Positions 1 through 8,006 of a stretch of 48,954 bases of DNA are shown here, one piece after another; positions within the stretch are counted from its first letter, which is position 1; every line of letters starts with the position of its first letter. Both the position numbers and the translations under genes were made by a program. Where the stretch lies: the NCBI RefSeq assembly GCF_014779765.1, contig NZ_JACXZA010000004.1, forward strand, positions 628,543 to 677,496, read 5' to 3'. The notes under the pieces were generated by a model that worked only from the letters and a program-made list of their open reading frames with translations, was not told the DNA's origin and searched no databases. Source of the stretch: Paenibacillus terricola. Lineage in GTDB: Bacteria; Bacillota; Bacilli; Paenibacillales; Paenibacillaceae.

Positions 1-56
1 TCATTCCCTGCTTGCTCCAACCTTCTCGGTGCTGAAAACCGAACTTTTGAACACGC
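1..56. repeat. Dispersed stem-loop element, copy 1 (left end cut by the window)
   Basis: The stretch at 22-56 is nearly identical (two small length differences) to the reverse complement of 42601-42633. Its 3' half, reading GAAAACCG-ACTTTT-GAACACGC, also recurs at 5333-5357. It holds a small inverted repeat, TCGGT/ACCGA. It ends 34 nt before the argD start codon, so it probably lies in the mRNA between argD and the gene before it. The outer stem seen in the other two copies (GTTCAAAA/TTTTGAAC) would have its left arm beyond the window edge. Confidence 0.6.
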
Positions 57-90
57 ATTTATATGGGACGATAGGAAAGGGGTAATTAAA

Positions 91-1311
91 ATGAGCGAAG
101 CAGTGAAACCAACTGCAGCAGCAGCGCAGAACGGACAGCCTGGCGCAGGCGATGCGCTGTTCCCGACGTATGCGAGATACCCAATCTCGCTTGTGAAGGG
201 CGAAGGCAGCTGGCTGTGGGATGACAAAGGCAACAAATACCTTGACTTCGTCAGCGGCATTGCCGTGACGAACTTGGGTCATGCGCCGAAGCGCGTGAAG
301 GAAGCGGTTCAGAAACAGCTCGACGAACTGTGGCATGTTTCCAACCTGTACCACATTCCGAACCAAGAGGCTGCAGCGGCGCTCATTACGGCGAATAGCG
401 CAGCTGATGCTGTATTCTTCTGCAACTCGGGTGCGGAAGCAAACGAAGCGGCGATCAAGCTCGCTCGTCGTTACCAGCAGAAGGTGCTTGGCAACGGTAA
501 ATACGAGATCGTAACGTTCGAGCAGTCGTTCCACGGACGGACGCTGGCGACGTTGACAGCAACTGGCCAAGAGAAGGTCAAAGAAGGTTTTGCTCCTCTG
601 CCGGAAGGCTTCAAGTACATTCCGCTGCATGATCTCGCAGCTCTGGAAGCAGCAGTTACAGATAAGACGGCTGCTGTTATGCTCGAGCTCGTTCAAGCAG
701 AGGGCGGCGTTTTCCCAGTTGATCCGGCTTACCTGCACCGTCTGGTGAAGCTGTGCCGCGAGCGCGGCGCATTGCTCATCATCGATGAGGTTCAGACGGG
801 CATGGGTCGTACGGGCAAACTGTTTGCGCATGAGCACTACGGCATTGAACCGGACATTTTCACGATGGCAAAAGGTCTTGGCAGCGGCTTCCCAGTAGGC
901 GCGATGGGTGCGAAGGAAGAGCTTCGTGCAGCATTTGGTCCTGGCAGCCATGGCTCGACGTTTGGCGGTACGCCAATTGCGACGGCAGCGGTTAAAGCAA
1001 CGCTCGAGACGATCCTCGAAGAGCATCTCGCAGAGCGTGCAGCTAAGCAAGGCGAATATTTGATGAGCCAGCTTCGCGCTAAGACAACGCACAGCTCGTT
1101 CGTGAAGGATGTACGCGGCCTCGGCCTGCTTATCGGCATTGAATGCGCGGAGCCTGTTGCTCCAATCATTACGGAAGCGCAAGCGAAAGGTCTGCTCGTA
1201 TTGTCGGCAGGACCAAACGTGCTTCGTCTGCTGCCGAACCTGCTCGTGTCGAAGGAAGAGATTGACCAAGCGGTTACGATACTAGCACAGCTGCTGAATG
1301 CTCAAGGCTAA
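91..1311 (+). CDS. argD: Acetylornithine aminotransferase
   Basis: A 406-residue class III PLP-dependent aminotransferase that converts N-acetylglutamate semialdehyde to N-acetylornithine in arginine synthesis. The PLP lysine is K261 in a TMAKGLGSGFPVGA motif, and D232 in LLIIDEVQTGMGR is the residue expected to contact the pyridine nitrogen. The SGAEANEAA and SFHGRTLATL motifs of the family are present, and the length is normal. The ATG is preceded at 8 nt by GGAAAGGGG. The class also covers ornithine and GABA aminotransferases, but the position directly before argF, argG and argH makes the arginine role very likely. The first ~20 residues are Ala/Gly/Gln-rich and do not look like part of the fold. 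A dispersed stem-loop element lies just upstream. Confidence 0.95.
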   Translation: MSEAVKPTAAAAQNGQPGAGDALFPTYARYPISLVKGEGSWLWDDKGNKYLDFVSGIAVTNLGHAPKRVKEAVQKQLDELWHVSNLYHIPNQEAAAALITANSAADAVFFCNSGAEANEAAIKLARRYQQKVLGNGKYEIVTFEQSFHGRTLATLTATGQEKVKEGFAPLPEGFKYIPLHDLAALEAAVTDKTAAVMLELVQAEGGVFPVDPAYLHRLVKLCRERGALLIIDEVQTGMGRTGKLFAHEHYGIEPDIFTMAKGLGSGFPVGAMGAKEELRAAFGPGSHGSTFGGTPIATAAVKATLETILEEHLAERAAKQGEYLMSQLRAKTTHSSFVKDVRGLGLLIGIECAEPVAPIITEAQAKGLLVLSAGPNVLRLLPNLLVSKEEIDQAVTILAQLLNAQG

Positions 1312-1358
1312 GTTTCCGATATAGATGAAGTTATTCTAAGCTTTTAGGAGGTACAAGC

Positions 1359-2312
1359 ATGCAACAGTTGAAGGAAGAACTGGCATCGTCACTCAAAGGA
1401 CGCGATTTTCTGGCGCTGGCGGATTACTCGTCGGAAGAGATTCGCTATTTGATTGACCTGGCCATTGATATTAAGCAAAAGCAAAAAGCAGGCGAGATCT
1501 ACCAGCCGCTCAAAGGCAAAACGCTCGGCATGGTATTCGAGAAATCGTCGACGCGTACGCGCGTTTCGTTCGAAGTTGGCATCTACCAACTCGGCGGCCA
1601 AGGCTTGTTCCTCAGCCGTAACGACCTGCAGATCGGCCGCGGCGAGCCAATCTGGGATACGGGCCAAGTACTGTCCCGTTATCTGGATGGCATCATGATC
1701 CGTACGTTCGCTCACAAAATCGTTATCGACTTGGCGCGAAGCTCCACTGTGCCTGTTATTAACGGCCTGACGGACGCAGCACATCCATGCCAAGCGCTAT
1801 GCGACTACCAGACGGTGCTTGAGCACAAAGGCCGTCTCGAAGGTCTGAAGATTGCTTACATCGGCGATGGCAACAACATGACGCACTCGCTGCTCATGGG
1901 CGCTGCGAAGCTTGGCATGAATATGTCCGTGGCTTCACCAGAAGGTTACGAGGCAGATCCGGACATCGTTGCACAGACGAAAGCTGTTGCCGCATCTACG
2001 GGCTCGGTTATCCAAATGTGCCGCGATCCGCGTGAAGCGATCGAGAATGCCGACGTTGTCTATACGGACGTATGGGCGAGCATGGGCTTCGAAGCAGAGC
2101 AGAAGGAACGCGAGATTGCATTCGCGAACTTCCAAGTGAACGAAGAGCTTGCGAAATACGCGAAGAAAGACTATCTGTTCATGCACTGTCTGCCAGCGCA
2201 TCGCGGCGAGGAAGTCAGCGAAGGCGTTATCGACGGCAAGAACTCGATTATTTATGATCAAGCCGAGAATCGTCTGCATGCGCAGAAAGCGATCATGGCT
2301 GCCATCATGTAA
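1359..2312 (+). CDS. argF: Ornithine carbamoyltransferase
   Basis: A 317-residue cytoplasmic transcarbamylase that makes citrulline from ornithine and carbamoyl phosphate. The carbamoyl-phosphate loop STRTR is at 64-68 and HPCQ at 142-145. The ornithine-side DVWASMG begins at 237 and HCLP lies at 276-279 with the family's RGEEV following, so all catalytic signatures are intact. The start follows AGGAGG by 7 nt, 47 nt after argD, in keeping with co-transcription. The SMG loop (DxWxSMG) separates it from aspartate transcarbamylase. It could in principle be a catabolic ArgB/OTC paralogue, but the neighbours are purely biosynthetic. Confidence 0.96.
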   Translation: MQQLKEELASSLKGRDFLALADYSSEEIRYLIDLAIDIKQKQKAGEIYQPLKGKTLGMVFEKSSTRTRVSFEVGIYQLGGQGLFLSRNDLQIGRGEPIWDTGQVLSRYLDGIMIRTFAHKIVIDLARSSTVPVINGLTDAAHPCQALCDYQTVLEHKGRLEGLKIAYIGDGNNMTHSLLMGAAKLGMNMSVASPEGYEADPDIVAQTKAVAASTGSVIQMCRDPREAIENADVVYTDVWASMGFEAEQKEREIAFANFQVNEELAKYAKKDYLFMHCLPAHRGEEVSEGVIDGKNSIIYDQAENRLHAQKAIMAAIM

Positions 2313-2409
2313 TAAAGCATTACCTGCTAATCATTCGCTGCAGGCGCCACCCCGCGCCTCGCGGCATGACATTATCAATAAGATCGAATATAGAGGAGCG
2401 TAAGAAATC

Positions 2410-3645
2410 ATGGCAAAGCAAAAAATCGTACTCGCCTACTCCGGCGGTCTGGACACTTCCGTTATTCTGAAATGGCTGAAAGAAACGTATGATGCAGAAA
2501 TCATCGCGTTCACAGCTGATATTGGTCAAAAGGACGAACTCGACGGTCTCGAGGCAAAAGCACTCGCAACGGGCGCATCCAAAGTTTACATCGATGACCT
2601 TCGCGACGAGTTCGCACAAGACTTCATCTACCCAATGTTCCAAGCTGGCGCATTGTATGAAGGTCAATACTTGCTTGGCACGTCGATCGCGCGTCCGCTC
2701 ATCGCGAAGCGCATGGTTGACATCGCACGTGCAGAAGGCGCAACGGCTATCGCACACGGCGCTACGGGCAAAGGCAACGACCAAGTTCGCTTCGAGCTGA
2801 CGGCTGCAGCGCTTGCACCGGAAATCAGCGTAATCGCACCTTGGCGCAACGAAGAATTCCGTGCGGAATTCCCAGGCCGCGCTGAGATGATCGCTTATGC
2901 AGAGAAGCACGGCATTCCAGTAACGGCATCCGCTGCGAAGCCTTACTCGACAGACCGTAACCTGCTGCACATCAGCTTCGAGAGCGGCATGCTCGAGGAT
3001 CCATGGTTCGATCCAAGCGCTGACTCCGTTAAAGATATGTATGTTCTGAGCGTATCGCCTGAAGATGCGCCGGACCAATCCGAATATGTTGAACTGACGT
3101 TCGAGCAAGGCAACTGCGTAGCGATTAACGGCGAGCAACTGAGCCCGCTTGGCGTTATGGAGAAGCTCAACGAGCTCGGCGGCAAGCACGGCATCGGCCG
3201 TGTCGACATGGTGGAGAACCGCTTTGTCGGCATGAAGAGCCGCGGCGTGTACGAGACGCCAGGCGGTACGATCCTGTTCACGGCTCACCGCAAAATGGAA
3301 TCGCTCACGATGGACCGCGACGTTATGCACCTTCGCGACGGTCTGATCGCGAAATACGCTACGCTCGTATACAACGGCTTCTGGTTCGCGCCTGAGCGCC
3401 TTGCTCTGCAAGCGCTCGTAGCGGAAAGCCAGAAGAACGTAACAGGCGTTGTTCGCCTGAAGCTGTACAAAGGTAATGTAATCGGCGCTGGCGTTCAAAG
3501 CCCAGTCAGCCTGTACAACCCTGACATCGCAACGATGGAAGCGGACCCTACGCAAGCGTACGACCAAGGCGACGCTACAGGCTTCATCCGTCTGAACGCG
3601 CTTCGTCTGAAAGTATCGTCCGGCGTAGAGCAAAACCGCAAATAA
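2410..3645 (+). CDS. argG: Argininosuccinate synthase
   Basis: A 411-residue enzyme that joins citrulline and aspartate at the cost of ATP (to AMP and PPi). The N-terminal PP-loop AYSGGLDTS (residues 9-17) and the [14 protein letters not shown] motif near residue 117 are the family's ATP and substrate signatures. Length and ends are normal. GAGGAG at 2393-2398 precedes the ATG by 11 nt. The 97-nt gap after argF has no convincing terminator, so argDFG probably share one transcript. Confidence 0.96.
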   Translation: MAKQKIVLAYSGGLDTSVILKWLKETYDAEIIAFTADIGQKDELDGLEAKALATGASKVYIDDLRDEFAQDFIYPMFQAGALYEGQYLLGTSIARPLIAKRMVDIARAEGATAIAHGATGKGNDQVRFELTAAALAPEISVIAPWRNEEFRAEFPGRAEMIAYAEKHGIPVTASAAKPYSTDRNLLHISFESGMLEDPWFDPSADSVKDMYVLSVSPEDAPDQSEYVELTFEQGNCVAINGEQLSPLGVMEKLNELGGKHGIGRVDMVENRFVGMKSRGVYETPGGTILFTAHRKMESLTMDRDVMHLRDGLIAKYATLVYNGFWFAPERLALQALVAESQKNVTGVVRLKLYKGNVIGAGVQSPVSLYNPDIATMEADPTQAYDQGDATGFIRLNALRLKVSSGVEQNRK

Positions 3646-3666
3646 TTTTTACTTCAAAAATCAGGA

Positions 3667-3695
3667 ATAAGGGTCTCATCAGCAGACTCTTATTT
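3667..3695 (+). terminator. Hairpin between argG and argH, possible partial terminator or processing site
   Basis: AATAAGGGTCT and AGACTCTTATT form an 11-bp stem with one G-U pair around a 7-nt loop. Only a short, mixed T stretch follows, so full termination is doubtful. It may instead adjust the relative level of argH. Confidence 0.45.
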
Positions 3696-3728
3696 CTGTG
3701 TATTAGGACATAGAGGAGTGTTTGACTA

Positions 3729-5144
3729 GTGAGTAAACTATGGGGAGGCCGGTTTACCAAGAAAACCGACCAACTGGTTGAGGAATATACAGCTTCGATT
3801 ACGTTCGACAAAGAGCTGGCAGAAGAAGACGTACAAGGCAGTCTCGCACATGTAACGATGCTCGGCAAGCAAGGCATTCTGCCTGCTGACGACGTGGATA
3901 CGATCAAGGACGGCCTGCACCGCGTGCTGCAGCGCATCAAGCGCGGCGATTGGGAATATGCGATCGCTGACGAAGATATCCATATGAACATCGAGAAGGC
4001 GCTTATCGACGATGTAGGGCCAGTCGGCGGCAAGCTGCACACGGGCCGCAGCCGTAATGACCAAGTCGCGACGGATATGCACCTATACCTGCGTAAGCGC
4101 GTAGTCGAGTTCGTTGATCTTCTGCAAAAGCTGCAATCAGCGCTTCTGGAGCAAGCCAAAGCGAACATCGACACAATCGTGCCAGGCTACACGCACCTTC
4201 AGCGTGCGCAGCCAATCCTGTTCGCTCATCATCTGATGGCATACGTATCGATGTTCGGCCGCGATGCTGAGCGTCTGCAAGACAGCTACAAGCGTATTAA
4301 CACGCTGCCGCTTGGCGCAGGCGCGCTCGCAGGAACGACGTTCCCGATCGATCGCCACTTCGTTGCGAAGCAGCTGGGCTTCGATCGTGTATACGAGAAC
4401 AGCCTTGATGCTGTAAGCGACCGCGACTTCATTCTGGAGTTCCTGTCGCACGCATCGATAATCATGATGCACCTGTCGCGTCTCTCCGAAGAACTCATCC
4501 TCTGGTCGAGCACGGAATTCCGCTTCGTTGAGCTGGACGATGCATTCTGCACAGGCAGCAGCATCATGCCGCAGAAGAAGAACCCGGACGTGCCAGAGCT
4601 CGTTCGCGGTAAGACGGGCCGTGTATACGGCAACCTGATCGGTCTGCTGACGGTGCTCAAGTCGCTGCCGCTCGCGTACAACAAGGACATGCAGGAAGAC
4701 AAAGAAGGCATGTTCGATACGGTACGTACGCTGCAAGGCGCACTTCAGCTGTTCGCGCCAATGATCACGACGATGAAAGTGAACAAGGACGTTATGCGTC
4801 AAGCAGTCAACCAGGACTTCTCGAACGCAACGGACATCGCAGACTTCCTCGTGAACAAAGGTCTGCCTTTCCGTCAAGCGCATGAAGTGATCGGCAAGAC
4901 AGTACTGTACTGCATCCAGCAGGACAAATATCTGCTTGATCTGACGCTCGAAGAGTTCAAGCAGTTCTCGCCGCTGTTCGACGATCGAATCTACGAAGTT
5001 CTGCAGCCAGCGAACGTTGTGAATGCCCGCAACGTATACGGCGGTACAGCTACGCCGCAAGTTACTGATGCAATTGCGCGCGCAGAGCGTGAGCTCGATG
5101 CAACGGCTGCTTGGGTAACGGAGTTTGCGGAGAAAAGCCGCTAA
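3729..5144 (+). CDS. argH: Argininosuccinate lyase
   Basis: A 471-residue member of the fumarase/aspartase superfamily that splits argininosuccinate into arginine and fumarate, the last step of the pathway. It opens with the typical SKLWGGRF, has [13 protein letters not shown] near residue 100 and the superfamily signature [12 protein letters not shown] near residue 278, whose serine is the catalytic base loop. The start is a GTG, 9 nt after GAGGAG. No in-frame ATG fits better, since the family's N-terminus begins at this codon. It is the last gene of the arg cluster and is closed by a strong terminator. Confidence 0.96.
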   Translation: MSKLWGGRFTKKTDQLVEEYTASITFDKELAEEDVQGSLAHVTMLGKQGILPADDVDTIKDGLHRVLQRIKRGDWEYAIADEDIHMNIEKALIDDVGPVGGKLHTGRSRNDQVATDMHLYLRKRVVEFVDLLQKLQSALLEQAKANIDTIVPGYTHLQRAQPILFAHHLMAYVSMFGRDAERLQDSYKRINTLPLGAGALAGTTFPIDRHFVAKQLGFDRVYENSLDAVSDRDFILEFLSHASIIMMHLSRLSEELILWSSTEFRFVELDDAFCTGSSIMPQKKNPDVPELVRGKTGRVYGNLIGLLTVLKSLPLAYNKDMQEDKEGMFDTVRTLQGALQLFAPMITTMKVNKDVMRQAVNQDFSNATDIADFLVNKGLPFRQAHEVIGKTVLYCIQQDKYLLDLTLEEFKQFSPLFDDRIYEVLQPANVVNARNVYGGTATPQVTDAIARAERELDATAAWVTEFAEKSR

Positions 5145-5170
5145 TTAAACAAACAAATCCAGTATCATCC

Positions 5171-5208
5171 AAAGCACCTTGCCTAAAACGGCAGGGTGCT
5201 TTTTTTTG
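5171..5208 (+). terminator. Rho-independent terminator of the arg operon
   Basis: AAAGCACCTTGCC pairs with GGCAGGGTGCTTT (13 bp, one G-U) around a 6-nt loop and runs into eight or more T. It lies 26 nt after the argH stop codon. Confidence 0.92.
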
Positions 5209-5322
5209 CAAGAATAGTACGAACGTATGTTCCTATAATAGGCGAGAGTTGATATAATGGCAGAACAACCAGCAGAACAGTACAGAAGGCCCATCGTAGG
5301 CTGAGGCCTCCTAGAAGAGAAC

Positions 5323-5357
5323 GTTCAAAAAGCTGAAAACCGTACTTTTTGAACACG
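5323..5357. repeat. Dispersed stem-loop element, copy 2 (short form)
   Basis: GTTCAAAAAG (5323-5332) and CTTTTTGAAC (5345-5354) are a perfect 10-bp inverted repeat around a 12-nt loop. The loop and right arm match copy 1 at 33-56 and the reverse complement of copy 3. Compared with copy 3 the inner hairpin is shortened. It ends 20 nt before the start codon of the holin-like toxin. Confidence 0.6.
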
Positions 5358-5377
5358 CGCTAGAAGGGGGTGGGAGG

Positions 5378-5461
5378 ATGGAAGTGTATCAGGCGTTGAC
5401 GCTCATGATCTCGTTCGCGATGCTCGTGGTGACGGTGCTTGCGTTTCATAAGAAGAAGTAG
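5378..5461 (+). CDS. Holin-like small toxin (27 aa)
   Basis: A 27-residue peptide starting MEVYQALTLM, followed by one hydrophobic helix (about residues 6-23) and a HKKK tail. This fits the 'putative holin-like toxin' family common in Bacilli, in which the peptide is thought to insert in the membrane and to be held in check by an antisense RNA (type I toxin-antitoxin). The start has AAGGGGG about 7 nt upstream and GGAGG directly abutting. A GAGCGGC/GCCGCTC hairpin 53 nt downstream would end the mRNA. No antitoxin RNA could be delimited by eye. The family assignment rests on the conserved N-terminus and size only. Confidence 0.7.
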   Translation: MEVYQALTLMISFAMLVVTVLAFHKKK

Positions 5462-5513
5462 GTCGCTTACCATGCTGGCACGGCGTCTGCCTATGCTGTT
5501 GTACAAGCCTGAA

Positions 5514-5541
5514 GAGCGGCTTCGTTCCGCCGCTCCCTTTA
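5514..5541 (+). terminator. Hairpin after the holin-like toxin gene
   Basis: GAGCGGC (5514-5520) and GCCGCTC (5529-5535) form a perfect 7-bp stem around an 8-nt loop, followed by CCTTTATCTTT. It is a plausible terminator for the toxin mRNA. In related type I systems the antisense RNA overlaps this 3' region. Confidence 0.55.
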
Positions 5542-5582
5542 TCTTTGTTCCGCCTAATTTTTGGATTTTATCAACTGTCGTA

Positions 5583-5612
5583 TTGCCATCGCCCCCGAGG
5601 AAGTGCTATGAT
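5583..5612 (+). promoter_or_regulatory. Sigma-A-like promoter with extended -10
   Basis: TTGCCA (5583-5588), an 18-nt spacer and TGCTATGAT, an extended -10 with hexamer TATGAT at 5607-5612. Five of six -35 bases and five of six -10 bases match consensus. Transcription would start near 5619, with no sizeable open frame downstream until the ABC-F gene. Confidence 0.6.
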
Positions 5613-5618
5613 GGAACC

Positions 5619-5908
5619 ACTTTAAGCCAGTGCTTAGAGCTTTGAAGTTCATTATGCTTAGGCCTGTATACCAGGGCCTCATCTTTAGGAGGTATCCAAC
5701 CCGATATCATGTGGAACTAATTCATTGTCGTTTATGAAATTCGAATAAACTACGACAACGAGCTTTGCTTAGGGCGGAGCGGATTAGGGATACGTGTGTC
5801 TGTTGGAGAATACTCCTTGCTGATATTGCGATACGAATACGGTCTATTTGATGCTAGGCATATGCCTTTGTATTTCTAGACAGCTGTATTCATGACGCAG
5901 CTTTTTTT
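5619..5908 (+). ncRNA. Possible structured leader or small RNA upstream of the ABC-F gene
   Basis: About 290 nt lie between a good promoter and a T-run terminator and carry no convincing gene. Visible structure: AGGCC/GGCCT around the loop at 5660-5680, and TTGTCGT/ACGACAA with an inner TTTAT/ATAAA stem at about 5725-5758. The heptamer TGCTTAG, or a close form, recurs three times. It ends with AGCTG/CAGCT followed by seven T (5882-5908). It has no tmRNA, SRP, RNase P or T-box signature that I know, and I could not fold it as 6S RNA. It could be an independent small RNA or the 5' part of a long attenuated leader of the ABC-F mRNA. Confidence 0.4.
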
Positions 5909-5969
5909 GCCGTACGTAATATAAGGCAGAAGGGTCGGCAGCAAACAACACCACATTTCCGTCTATCCG

Positions 5970-5998
5970 AGCCGCAAGCAATATGCTTGCGGCTTTTT
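5970..5998 (+). terminator. Strong terminator or attenuator before the ABC-F gene
   Basis: AGCCGCAAGCA and TGCTTGCGGCT form a perfect 11-bp stem around ATA, followed by five T. It stands about 120 nt before the ABC-F start codon with no obvious promoter between, so ABC-F transcription would have to pass it. Resistance-type ABC-F genes are often controlled by such drug-responsive attenuators. That role here is inference. A further hairpin, AGGCTC/GAGCCT, follows at about 6010-6026. Confidence 0.65.
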
Positions 5999-6119
5999 GA
6001 TATTCATCGAGGCTCATATCGAGCCTAAGCATTAGGTTTCATCTTGGTTAGTTGTCATCATTCGAATGTCATTGCCCTTGTCAGTAGTAGAAATAGAGAA
6101 CAACAAAGCGGGGATGCAT

Positions 6120-7922
6120 ATGACAACACTTATTAGCGTACGTAATTTGAAAAAAAGCTTCGGCGACCATACGGTGCTAAGCGGCATTAACATTGACATA
6201 GCTGAAGGAGAAAGAATCGGTCTTGTCGGCATGAACGGTGCAGGGAAGACGACGTTAGCGAATCTGTTGTTTGGCGGTCTTCAGCCGGACGATGGCATGA
6301 TTAGGGCGCATCGACCGAACCTGAACATCGGATACCTTCTTCAGTCAACCTCTTATACAGTCCACACTTTCGCCGGAATGGGAGCAATGAGCGGTGATCA
6401 GGGAGGATTAAGCGACACGGAGCGGTTCCTCGAGCTGACGAGCCAGCTTGGGCTTGCGAAGGTTCGACACTGGGATGAGAATCGTTTCGAGGGCTTAAGC
6501 GGCGGCGAGAAAACGAAGCTTGCAATCGCGGACATTTGGGCATCCAAGCCGGATGTACTGCTGCTTGATGAACCAACGAACCATCTCGACCTGCAAGGCG
6601 TGGAATGGTTAATCGACGAGCTAAAGGGCTTCGAAGGGACGGTCATCGTCATTTCCCATGATCGGCATTTCCTTGACCGCGCGACGAAACGGACGATTGA
6701 GATCGACGATGGCAAATTAACGAACTATCCGGGCAACTACACGTTCTACCGTGAGGAGAAAGCGCGTCGATATGCGAGCCAACTGCATCAATATATCGAG
6801 CAGACGAAGTACGAGCGGAAGATTCAAGAGGAAATCGCGCGTCTGAAGCAGTGGTCCGACAAGGCACATCGAGAGGCAGGCAAGGTTGGCAAAATGGCTG
6901 AGATGCGCGCCGGCGTCAAAGAGTTCTACCGTTCGAAGGCGAAGAAGATGGACCAACAGATCAAATCCCGCATTCATCGTCTCGAGAAGATCGATCTTGA
7001 AGGGGTGAAGAAGCCGAAGGAAGAGGCAGAGGTCCGATTCGGGTGGGACCAGCCGGCGAAGCGGGGACGGCGAATCATCGAAGCGCTGCAGCTAAGCAAA
7101 TCTTTCGGAGAGCGGACGTTGTTCGACAACAGCTCCTTCTTCGTTCAGCGCGGCGAGCGGATCGGTCTGTTTGGCCCGAACGGTTGCGGCAAAACAACGC
7201 TGCTTCGCATCCTTACCGGAGAAGAGACAGCGGATGCAGGCCGCATGTGGGTAAGCCCTGCGGCAAGTATTGCATACCTTACGCAGGACGTATCGGATTT
7301 GAAACCGAATCAGACGGTATTGGCGATGATTGAGGATGCGTTTCCTAATCGCGAGCAGCAGAGTGAAGTTCGCACCATGCTTGCTAACATGGGATTGGAT
7401 GAGTCCATCCTGCGGCGTTCAATCGGAGACCTCAGTCTCGGAGAACGGACGCGCGTGAAGCTGGCAAGGCTCATTATGCAAGAACATGACGTGCTTGTCC
7501 TTGATGAGCCAACGAACCATCTCGACCTGCCGAGCCGCGAGCAGTTGGAGCAGGCGCTCAGTGATTATGCGGGCACGCTGCTGGTCGTCTCCCACGACCG
7601 CTACTTCGTCGAACGGATCTGCGATAAGCTGCTTGTGTTCAATAACGGAACCATCAGCAAGCAGGAGAGCGGTCTTAAGGAGTACACGGACAAAATCTCG
7701 CAAAATCCACCTGGAGATATGAAGACCGTCGAGTCCTCTTCCGCATCGCAGTCCGGAATGAGTGCAGAGGAACGCAAAGAGCAGTTGATGCTGCTCGACA
7801 ACCAGATTGCCTATGTGCTCGGCGAACTGGCGAAGCATGTGCAAGGCGACGGGCGCTACGTAGAGCTCGACGCCGAGTTCCGCGAGTTGGCCGCGCGCAA
7901 GCGCACGCTCCTGCAGAAGTAA
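6120..7922 (+). CDS. ABC-F family ATPase (ribosome-acting, possibly antibiotic resistance type)
   Basis: 600 residues with two ABC domains and no membrane segments, the ABC-F layout. These proteins bind the ribosomal E site and either aid translation or displace antibiotics. Domain 1 has Walker A GMNGAGKT (37-44), signature LSGGEKTKLA and Walker B LLLDEPTNHLD. Domain 2 has GPNGCGKT, signature LSLGERTRVKLA and LVLDEPTNHLD. The long charged linker (about 220-310) is the P-site tRNA interaction motif region. I chose ATG 6120 because GCGGGG ends 6 nt before it and the domain starts at once; an in-frame ATG at 6066 lacks a good site. The subfamily is uncertain. The attenuator-like leader favours an inducible resistance factor over a housekeeping EttA or YdiF type. 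Confidence 0.85.
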   Translation: MTTLISVRNLKKSFGDHTVLSGINIDIAEGERIGLVGMNGAGKTTLANLLFGGLQPDDGMIRAHRPNLNIGYLLQSTSYTVHTFAGMGAMSGDQGGLSDTERFLELTSQLGLAKVRHWDENRFEGLSGGEKTKLAIADIWASKPDVLLLDEPTNHLDLQGVEWLIDELKGFEGTVIVISHDRHFLDRATKRTIEIDDGKLTNYPGNYTFYREEKARRYASQLHQYIEQTKYERKIQEEIARLKQWSDKAHREAGKVGKMAEMRAGVKEFYRSKAKKMDQQIKSRIHRLEKIDLEGVKKPKEEAEVRFGWDQPAKRGRRIIEALQLSKSFGERTLFDNSSFFVQRGERIGLFGPNGCGKTTLLRILTGEETADAGRMWVSPAASIAYLTQDVSDLKPNQTVLAMIEDAFPNREQQSEVRTMLANMGLDESILRRSIGDLSLGERTRVKLARLIMQEHDVLVLDEPTNHLDLPSREQLEQALSDYAGTLLVVSHDRYFVERICDKLLVFNNGTISKQESGLKEYTDKISQNPPGDMKTVESSSASQSGMSAEERKEQLMLLDNQIAYVLGELAKHVQGDGRYVELDAEFRELAARKRTLLQK

Positions 7923-7953
7923 TCAGCTTATAATCCTTTCGCTATTCATCAAA

Positions 7954-7991
7954 AAGCAGCCGCCCACACAAATGTGCTTGGGCGGCTGCTT
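7954..7991. terminator. Bidirectional terminator between convergent genes
   Basis: AAGCAGCCGCCCA and TGGGCGGCTGCTT form a perfect 13-bp stem with a further CACA/TGTG pairing inside the loop. It separates the ABC-F gene (plus) from the VanW-family gene (minus), and can serve both since A-rich and T-containing flanks lie on either side. Confidence 0.8.
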
Positions 7992-8006
7992 CGTATCTAC
8001 AGACCT

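Noticed and set aside
1-1269. Long open frame on the minus strand opposite argD (and similar long frames opposite argG, argH and uvrA)
   Set aside because: These are shadows of high-GC third positions in strongly conserved genes; the proteins are Arg/Cys/His-rich with no domain.
5700-5720. Mini-gene ATG-TGG-AAC-TAA after AGGAGG at 5687-5692
   Set aside because: Spacing from AGGAGG to ATG is 16 nt and the peptide would be three residues; kept only as part of the structured leader.
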